Source of the DNA: Porphyromonadaceae bacterium
Lineage (GTDB): Bacteria; Bacteroidota; Bacteroidia; Bacteroidales; Tannerellaceae
Length of the DNA stretch: 10,573 bases
NCBI GenBank assembly: GCA_003517945.1
Contig: DOZP01000089.1
Coordinates: forward strand, 7,954-18,526
Reading direction: 5' to 3'
The translations under genes were made by a program, and so were the position numbers. How positions within the stretch are numbered: the first letter of the stretch is position 1; each line of letters begins with the position of its first letter. This document shows positions 6,326 to 10,573 of this stretch, piece after piece. Under the pieces are notes generated by a model. It was not told the origin of the DNA, did not search any database, and worked only from the letters and a program-made list of their open reading frames with translations.

Positions 6326-6595
6326 TTACCAGCTTGCTTTTTTAACTCCCGGTATCAACCCATGTGAAGCCATTTCACGAAACTGTATACGTGAAATACC
6401 AAACTGGCGCATATATCCTTTCGGACGACCGGTTATTTTGCAGCGGTTGTGCAAACGAACAGGTGAAGCATTCTTAGGCAAAGACTGTAATTCTTCGTAT
6501 TTGCCTTCTGCCTTCAACTGTGCTCTTTTTGCAGCATACTTTGCTACTAATCTGGCTCTTTTCACTTCACGAGCCTTCATTGATTCTTTTGCCAT
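6326..6595 (-). CDS. rpsN: 30S ribosomal protein S14 (uS14), zinc-free long form
   Basis: S14 is a late-assembling protein of the 30S head. The 89-residue product starts [20 protein letters not shown] and ends with the typical block [20 protein letters not shown] (50-69) and [11 protein letters not shown]. It lacks the CxxC pairs of the short zinc-binding form; the only cysteine is Cys52, which the zinc-free E. coli protein also has at the matching place. Its length lies between the 61-residue zinc form and the 101-residue E. coli form, so the N-terminal insertion is shortened. It starts 3 nt after rplE without an SD and is followed by the 64-nt structured spacer before rpsH. Confidence 0.99.
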   Translation of the reverse strand: MAKESMKAREVKRARLVAKYAAKRAQLKAEGKYEELQSLPKNASPVRLHNRCKITGRPKGYMRQFGISRIQFREMASHGLIPGVKKASW

Positions 6596-6598
6596 ATC

Positions 6599-7156
6599 TT
6601 AATTCTTTTTTGCGTTCTTAAAGGGCAAACCAAACTCTCTCAGCAGGGCATAACCCTCCTCATCTGTTTTTGCAGAGGTCACAAAGGTAATATTCATTCC
6701 CAATATTTTGGTAATATTGTCAATATTTATTTCGGGAAAGATGATTTGTTCCTGTATGCCGAGTGTATAATTACCACGCCCGTCCAGTTTGCTTTCGATC
6801 CCTCTGAAGTCACGAATACGCGGCAAAGCGACGCGGACAAGACGTTCCAGAAACTCATACATTCTCTCATGACGCAACGTAACCATCACACCGATAGGCA
6901 TTTTACGACGCAACTTGAAATTTGAAATATCTTTCTTGGAATAAGTAGCGACAGCCTTTTGTCCGGTGATGATACTCAATTCATCAATCGCAATATCAAT
7001 AATTTTCTTGTCTGCGGTAGCCATACCTAATCCCTGATTTACCACAATTTTTTCCAAAACGGGCACCTGCATGACCGATTTATAACTGAACTCCTTTTTC
7101 AGGGCGGGAACGATACGTTCCTTATATTCCTGTTTTAATGTAGCAGTTGTACTCAT
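6599..7156 (-). CDS. rplE: 50S ribosomal protein L5 (uL5)
   Basis: L5 binds 5S rRNA and forms part of the central protuberance, contacting the P-site tRNA and the 30S head. The 185-residue sequence has [16 protein letters not shown] (31-46), [20 protein letters not shown] (63-82), [20 protein letters not shown] (86-105) and [10 protein letters not shown] (111-120), all typical. It overlaps rplX by one base (TAATG, base 7156 shared) and has GGGGAGG 10 nt before its ATG inside the last codons of rplX. Reinitiation coupling is therefore likely. In E. coli the S8 repressor site lies near this junction; I saw no convincing hairpin here. It ends 3 nt before rpsN. Confidence 0.99.
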   Translation of the reverse strand: MSTTATLKQEYKERIVPALKKEFSYKSVMQVPVLEKIVVNQGLGMATADKKIIDIAIDELSIITGQKAVATYSKKDISNFKLRRKMPIGVMVTLRHERMYEFLERLVRVALPRIRDFRGIESKLDGRGNYTLGIQEQIIFPEINIDNITKILGMNITFVTSAKTDEEGYALLREFGLPFKNAKKN

Positions 7157-7479
7157 TACTTCAATTCCTCCCCAGATCTTTTAGCGTAACGCACTATTTT
7201 CTTACTCTTATCATCTCTTTTATGTCCGACACGTGTCGGTTTTCCTGATTTCGGATCTACCGGGTTCAGGTTAGAGATGTGTACGGAAGCCTCCGTAGTT
7301 TCTCTTCCGCCCTGCGGACTTTTCGCATTCGGCTTCGTATGCTTCGTTACCATGTTTATACCTTCGACAATGGCACGTTTTTCGTCAACGAGTACTTTTA
7401 ATACACGTCCCGTTTTGCCTTTATACTCGCCGACATTTACATAAACGATATCGCCTTTTTTAATGTGTAATTTACTCAT
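7156..7479 (-). CDS. rplX: 50S ribosomal protein L24 (uL24)
   Basis: L24 starts 50S assembly by binding the 5' part of 23S rRNA and later lies near the peptide exit tunnel. The 107-residue protein begins [10 protein letters not shown] and contains the KOW motif in [20 protein letters not shown] (7-26). The conserved [14 protein letters not shown] (47-60) and a basic tail follow. I chose the ATG at 7477-7479 because the codon before it is GTG and would only add one residue. It follows rplN by 19 nt without an SD and ends in a TAATG overlap with rplE. Family length and order confirm the identity. Confidence 0.98.
   Translation of the reverse strand: MSKLHIKKGDIVYVNVGEYKGKTGRVLKVLVDEKRAIVEGINMVTKHTKPNAKSPQGGRETTEASVHISNLNPVDPKSGKPTRVGHKRDDKSKKIVRYAKRSGEELK
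7167..7173 (-). promoter_or_regulatory. Shine-Dalgarno of rplE
   Basis: In mRNA sense GGGGAGG, 10 nt before the rplE ATG, embedded in the Gly-Glu-Glu codons near the end of rplX. With the 1-nt stop-start overlap it makes translational coupling likely. Confidence 0.7.
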
Positions 7480-7498
7480 CACAATAACTGTTTACATA

Positions 7499-7864
7499 TT
7501 AAAGCACTTCAGGTGCCAATGATACTATTTTCATATTCGTTGCACGAAGTTCACGAGCTACCGGACCGAAGATACGGCTACCGCGAATCTCACCTGCCTG
7601 ATTCAACAGTACACATGCATTATCATCAAAACGAATATAAGAACCGTCCTGACGACGTATTTCTTTTTTCGTGCGAACAATAATCGCCTTTGAAACTGTT
7701 CCTTTTTTCAATTCACTTGCCGGGATAACATTTTTTACGGTAACAACGATAATGTCACCAACAGAAGCATAACGCCTGCGTGTTCCTCCCAATACGCGGA
7801 TACACAGCGCCTCTTTTGCACCGCTATTGTCCGCTACTACCAATCTTGATTCTTGCTGTATCAT
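7499..7864 (-). CDS. rplN: 50S ribosomal protein L14 (uL14)
   Basis: L14 lies on the subunit interface of the 50S particle and takes part in intersubunit bridges. The 121-residue product shows the very conserved opening [20 protein letters not shown], the strand [19 protein letters not shown] (26-44) and the L14 signature region from KAIIVRTKK through [16 protein letters not shown] (59-88). It ends with [13 protein letters not shown] and LAPEVL. Length is typical. It starts only 1 nt after the rpsQ stop, so translation is probably coupled. No SD is seen. Confidence 0.99.
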   Translation of the reverse strand: MIQQESRLVVADNSGAKEALCIRVLGGTRRRYASVGDIIVVTVKNVIPASELKKGTVSKAIIVRTKKEIRRQDGSYIRFDDNACVLLNQAGEIRGSRIFGPVARELRATNMKIVSLAPEVL

Positions 7865-7865
7865 T

Positions 7866-8123
7866 TTACTTAGCCCTTTCGATTATTTGAACCAACCGCC
7901 ATTTTTTTGTTTTGCTCAACGGACGTGTTTCCATAATTCTCACCGTGTCACCGATGTTGCAATCATTTTTTTCATCGTGAGCATGATATTTTTTTGTCTT
8001 ATTTACGAATTTACCGTAAATAGGGTGTTTTTCTTTCCACTTAACGGCAACAACGATGCTTTTATTCATCTTGTTACTCATGACAACACCTGTTCTTTCT
8101 TTTCTTAAATTTCTCGTTTCCAT
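7866..8123 (-). CDS. rpsQ: 30S ribosomal protein S17 (uS17)
   Basis: S17 is a primary 16S rRNA binder with an OB fold that helps fold the 5' domain. From the ATG at 8121-8123 the product has 85 residues and starts [14 protein letters not shown]. It continues with [22 protein letters not shown] (part of the conserved core) and ends with the signature [18 protein letters not shown] and IIERAK. A second ATG lies three codons upstream (8130-8132) and would add Met-Ser-Leu. I prefer the inner start because it matches the Bacteroidales proteins I remember. However, the outer ATG has the more AT-rich upstream context, so the start is not settled by sequence alone. No SD is present for either. Confidence 0.96.
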   Translation of the reverse strand: METRNLRKERTGVVMSNKMNKSIVVAVKWKEKHPIYGKFVNKTKKYHAHDEKNDCNIGDTVRIMETRPLSKTKKWRLVQIIERAK

Positions 8124-8135
8124 CAGGCTCATTAA

Positions 8136-8336
8136 TTAATTATTAACTTGTTGTTCTCTTTGATGCAACTCCGTTTTCAAGCGGGCAATCGTCCTGCGTA
8201 ATTGTTTGATTTTTGCAGGATTATCCAACGGCGAGACACTATGATTAATCTTCATCTGGTCCAGAGAAGCCGCTTCCGCATCCACTTTTTCTTTCAATTC
8301 TTTGGTACTAAGACCTTTTACTTCTGCAATCTTCAT
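8136..8336 (-). CDS. rpmC: 50S ribosomal protein L29 (uL29)
   Basis: L29 sits at the polypeptide exit of the 50S subunit, where it contributes to binding of trigger factor and the signal recognition particle. The 66-residue protein is an all-helical hairpin, with the first helix in STKELKEKVDAEAASLDQMK (10-29). The family signature in the second helix is NPAKIKQLRRTIARLKTEL (39-57). Length is normal. It lies 5 nt after rplP and is followed by rpsQ. Its C-terminal VNN and stop form the AT-rich region preceding rpsQ. No SD. Confidence 0.98.
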   Translation of the reverse strand: MKIAEVKGLSTKELKEKVDAEAASLDQMKINHSVSPLDNPAKIKQLRRTIARLKTELHQREQQVNN

Positions 8337-8341
8337 AACTT

Positions 8342-8776
8342 TTACGCATTTTCATGTTTAATGTCATAATCGCGGCGCACTACAAATTTTGTGGTTACGG
8401 GAAGCTTTTGCGCAGCAAGGCGTAATGCTTCTTTTGCGATTTCAAAGGAAACCCCTTCTATCTCAAATATCATACGACCCGGTTTTACCGGAGCAACAAA
8501 ACCTTCCGGATCTCCTTTACCTTTACCCATACGCACATCTGCGGGTTTTTTCGTAATAGGCTTATCGGGAAATACCCGAAGCCATACCTGTCCCTGACGT
8601 TGCATATATCTTGTCACTGCCACACGAGCCGCCTCAAGCTGGCGACCGGTAAGCCATTTCGTTCCTAAAGATTTGATTCCGAACGAACCGAATGCCAACT
8701 GATTTCCCCGCTGAGCAAGACCTTTTGCACGGCCTTTCTGCGGCCTTCTGTATTTTACTTTTTTAGGTTGTAACAT
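8342..8776 (-). CDS. rplP: 50S ribosomal protein L16 (uL16)
   Basis: L16 is a late 50S assembly protein next to the A-site tRNA elbow and the peptidyl transferase region. The 144-residue sequence begins [19 protein letters not shown]. It carries the signatures [20 protein letters not shown] (29-48) and [20 protein letters not shown] (77-96). Arg82 here corresponds to the arginine near position 81 that is hydroxylated in E. coli L16; I cannot tell whether that happens in this organism. It follows rpsC by 18 nt and precedes rpmC by 5 nt, the standard S10 order. Confidence 0.99.
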   Translation of the reverse strand: MLQPKKVKYRRPQKGRAKGLAQRGNQLAFGSFGIKSLGTKWLTGRQLEAARVAVTRYMQRQGQVWLRVFPDKPITKKPADVRMGKGKGDPEGFVAPVKPGRMIFEIEGVSFEIAKEALRLAAQKLPVTTKFVVRRDYDIKHENA

Positions 8777-8794
8777 AACGCTTAATTTTTATGT

Positions 8795-9565
8795 TTAACG
8801 ATTCGCCTTTTCTCTATCTCTGTCCCTGTCACGATCACCTCTTCTTCTTTTGAAAGGCTTGTCACCGCCACGTCCGGCATTCTCACCACCTTTACGTCCG
8901 GTGTCCTTTGATGATGTAAATGAAGGAGCCAGATCTTTCTTGCCATATACTTCACCACGACAAATCCAGACTTTAATACCCAAAAGACCTACCTTTGTCA
9001 AAGCTTCGGCTAATGCATAATCAATATCGGCACGGAACGTATGCAATGGTGTACGACCTTCCTTATACATTTCGGAACGAGCCATTTCAGCTCCATTCAA
9101 ACGTCCGGAAACCTGCACTTTTATACCTTCGGCTCCCATACGCATTGTTGAAGCGATAGCCATCTTCACGGCACGACGGTATGCGATTTTTCCTTCTAAC
9201 TGGCGGGCAATATTACTTGCCACAATAACGGCATCCAATTCAGGACGTTTTATCTCAAATATATTGATCTGAACTTCTTTGTCTGTGATCTTTTTCAGCT
9301 CTTCCTTCAGCTTATCCACTTCGGAACCGGCTTTTCCTATGATAATACCCGGACGCGACGTGCATACCGTGATTGTTATCAATTTTAACGTACGCTCAAT
9401 AATGATACGTGAAACATTTGCTTTTGCCAGACGGGCATTCAGATATTTACGGATTTTACTGTCTTCCAGCAACATATCACCATAATTCTTTCCGCCATAC
9501 CAATTGGAATCCCAACCACGGATAATTCCTAAACGATTACTAATCGGATTTACTTTCTGTCCCAT
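8795..9565 (-). CDS. rpsC: 30S ribosomal protein S3 (uS3) with charged C-terminal tail
   Basis: S3 lies at the mRNA entry site of the 30S head and contributes to the ribosomal helicase function. The 256-residue product starts [20 protein letters not shown] at the ATG at 9563-9565. The frame reads two codons further to a TTG, which is disregarded because MGQKVNP is the family N-terminus. The KH type 2 domain has its GxxG loop at GKAG (77-80), followed by the S3 C-terminal domain with [20 protein letters not shown] (159-178). Arg130, Arg131 and Lys134 match the E. coli helicase residues. After about residue 212 there is a 45-residue low-complexity tail rich in Gly, Arg and Lys, with four Asp-Arg pairs near the end (8813-8836). 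The tail is probably disordered and contacts RNA or other proteins. Confidence 0.98.
   Translation of the reverse strand: MGQKVNPISNRLGIIRGWDSNWYGGKNYGDMLLEDSKIRKYLNARLAKANVSRIIIERTLKLITITVCTSRPGIIIGKAGSEVDKLKEELKKITDKEVQINIFEIKRPELDAVIVASNIARQLEGKIAYRRAVKMAIASTMRMGAEGIKVQVSGRLNGAEMARSEMYKEGRTPLHTFRADIDYALAEALTKVGLLGIKVWICRGEVYGKKDLAPSFTSSKDTGRKGGENAGRGGDKPFKRRRGDRDRDRDREKANR
8813..8836 (-). repeat. (Asp-Arg)4 hexanucleotide repeat in rpsC tail
   Basis: Four consecutive 6-nt units (GATCGT, GACAGG, GACAGA, GATAGA in mRNA sense) encode four Asp-Arg pairs near the C-terminus of S3. The units differ at synonymous positions, so this is an old or selected peptide repeat, not a recent slippage product. 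Confidence 0.7.
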
Positions 9566-9571
9566 CTGCAA

Positions 9572-10006
9572 TTAATTTTGACTTTCCATATTATTTTCTG
9601 TATCATTCTTCACAACAGTCTTTGTATCAACAAACAAAGTAACGTGATTCGAACGCTTACGGATACGGTAACCACGACCTTGCGGAGCGGGACGCATGCG
9701 TTTCATAGTGGTTGAACAATCCACGTTTACTGATGTCACATATAATTCTCCACTTTCCGCTTTACGTTCATTCTTTTGCTCCCAATTGGCAATTGCTGAA
9801 CGAAGCAGTTTTTCTACTTTAGCCGCAGCTTCCTTATTCGAGTATTTCAAAACTCCCAAAGCGCGGAATACTTCCATACCACGGATCATGTCCACCACAA
9901 GACGCATCTTACGCGGCGAACTCGGCACATTGTTCAATTTTGCAAAGGAAACTCTCTTCAGCGCTTCTTTTCTTGCCTCTGCTGATATTTTTTTTCTTGC
10001 ACCCAT
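9572..10006 (-). CDS. rplV: 50S ribosomal protein L22 (uL22)
   Basis: L22 spans the 50S subunit and its long beta hairpin lines the nascent-peptide exit tunnel next to L4. The 144-residue protein contains [20 protein letters not shown] (27-46), [14 protein letters not shown] (71-84) and the hairpin [20 protein letters not shown] (99-118). The MKR at 101-103 corresponds to the E. coli triplet whose deletion gives macrolide resistance; here it is intact. A short, less conserved acidic/Asn-rich tail follows (about 131-144). It starts 11 nt after rpsS and ends 6 nt before rpsC. No SD. Confidence 0.98.
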   Translation of the reverse strand: MGARKKISAEARKEALKRVSFAKLNNVPSSPRKMRLVVDMIRGMEVFRALGVLKYSNKEAAAKVEKLLRSAIANWEQKNERKAESGELYVTSVNVDCSTTMKRMRPAPQGRGYRIRKRSNHVTLFVDTKTVVKNDTENNMESQN

Positions 10007-10017
10007 AGTCTAATAAT

Positions 10018-10284
10018 TTATCTTTTATTACCGGCATGACCGCGGAACATACGCGTCGGCGAAAATTCCCCTAATTTATGACCTACCATATTCTCAGTGA
10101 TAAACACCGGAATAAATTTATTCCCATTATGAACAGCAACCGTATGACCCACAAAATCCGGTGAAATCATTGATGCACGCGCCCATGTCTTAATTACTGC
10201 CTTTTTGCCCGACTCATTCATAGCTAAAATCTTTTTCTCCAGCTTTATATTGATATACGGACCTTTTTTTAATGAACGACTCAT
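10018..10284 (-). CDS. rpsS: 30S ribosomal protein S19 (uS19)
   Basis: S19 forms a complex with S13 in the 30S head and binds 16S rRNA there. The 88-residue protein starts [20 protein letters not shown]. It carries the signature [20 protein letters not shown] (61-80) followed by RGHAGNKR, and the middle segment [20 protein letters not shown] (31-50). Length and sequence are canonical. It follows rplB by 22 nt and precedes rplV by 11 nt. No SD; the bases before the ATG are A-rich (GAAAGAAAACT). Confidence 0.99.
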   Translation of the reverse strand: MSRSLKKGPYINIKLEKKILAMNESGKKAVIKTWARASMISPDFVGHTVAVHNGNKFIPVFITENMVGHKLGEFSPTRMFRGHAGNKR

Positions 10285-10306
10285 AGTTTTCTTTCAATTA
10301 ATCAGT

Positions 10307-10573
10307 TTACTTTTTCCTTCTCTCAATTATATAGCGTGAAGAAGATTTCTTCGGAGCTCTCGTCTTAAGGCCTTTAGCATACAAACCTTTACGTGAACGG
10401 GGATGTCCTCCTGTTGCACGTCCTTCACCTCCACCCATCGGGTGATCAACCGGGTTCATTACAACACCACGGTTACGCGGACGACGTCCCAACCACCTCG
10501 AGCGACCTGCTTTTCCGGATTTTTCAAGTGCATGGTCAGAATTACCCACACTACCTATAGTCGCTTTACATGC
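10307..10573 (-). CDS. rplB: 50S ribosomal protein L2 (uL2), C-terminal part, cut by window edge
   Basis: L2 is a universal 50S protein needed for subunit association and for a functional peptidyl transferase centre. Only the last 88 codons are present; the frame continues past the window end, so the missing N-terminal part is a window effect. The visible part holds [20 protein letters not shown], then [20 protein letters not shown], ending [10 protein letters not shown]. The Asp-His pair in VDHPMGGG corresponds to Asp228-His229 of E. coli L2, the residues tied to ribosomal activity. The following residue pattern is PMGGG where E. coli has PHGGG. It is the first gene of the visible cluster, and rpsS follows after 22 nt. 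Confidence 0.99.
   Translation of the reverse strand, partial: ACKATIGSVGNSDHALEKSGKAGRSRWLGRRPRNRGVVMNPVDHPMGGGEGRATGGHPRSRKGLYAKGLKTRAPKKSSSRYIIERRKK

Noticed and set aside
7140..7180. A possible E. coli-like S8 repressor hairpin at rplX-rplE.
   Set aside because: No stem of useful length could be drawn around the junction; only the SD and the stop-start overlap are visible.
1..10573. A new biological system hidden in the window (defence, mobile or biosynthetic).
   Set aside because: All but small spacers are occupied by well-known housekeeping genes in canonical order. I saw no insertions, foreign genes, direct repeat arrays or attachment-site-like sequences.

Overview
The window is a stretch of the conserved S10-spc-alpha ribosomal protein gene cluster from a member of the Bacteroidota, most likely the order Bacteroidales. 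All 24 genes lie on the minus strand and are transcribed from high to low coordinates. The lineage is inferred from four things: the gene order (map, infA and rpmJ between secY and rpsM, with no adk), the AT-rich starts that mostly lack Shine-Dalgarno (SD) sequences, the zinc-free forms of S4, S14 and L36, and the close resemblance of S17, S4 and L22 to the Bacteroidales proteins I remember. No genus can be named.

Layout in transcription order. The S10 part begins with the last 88 codons of rplB (L2), cut by the window edge, followed by rpsS, rplV, rpsC, rplP, rpmC and rpsQ. The spc part is rplN, rplX, rplE, rpsN, rpsH, rplF, rplR, rpsE, rpmD, rplO and secY. Then come map, infA and rpmJ, and the alpha part rpsM, rpsK and the first 93 codons of rpsD (S4), cut by the other edge. 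Two small genes, rpmD (58 aa) and rpmJ (38 aa), were read directly from the sequence.

The genes work as one unit. Twenty encode proteins of the two ribosomal subunits that fold with rRNA, plus IF-1 for initiation. SecY forms the membrane channel for exported proteins, and methionine aminopeptidase trims nascent chains at the ribosome exit. Spacing is tight: mostly 1 to 30 nt, with one 1-nt overlap. Only three spacers exceed 50 nt: rpsK-rpsD (108 nt), rpsN-rpsH (64 nt) and infA-rpmJ (60 nt). Each holds inverted-repeat structure. I see no terminator, convincing promoter, RNA gene, mobile element or CRISPR array.

This is a core housekeeping region, and I found no previously undescribed system. 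The points most worth checking are two candidate mRNA structures, one before rpsD and one before rpsH, which could be autoregulatory sites. Next is the minority of four genes (infA, rpmD, rplF, rplE) that keep strong SD sequences in an otherwise SD-poor cluster.
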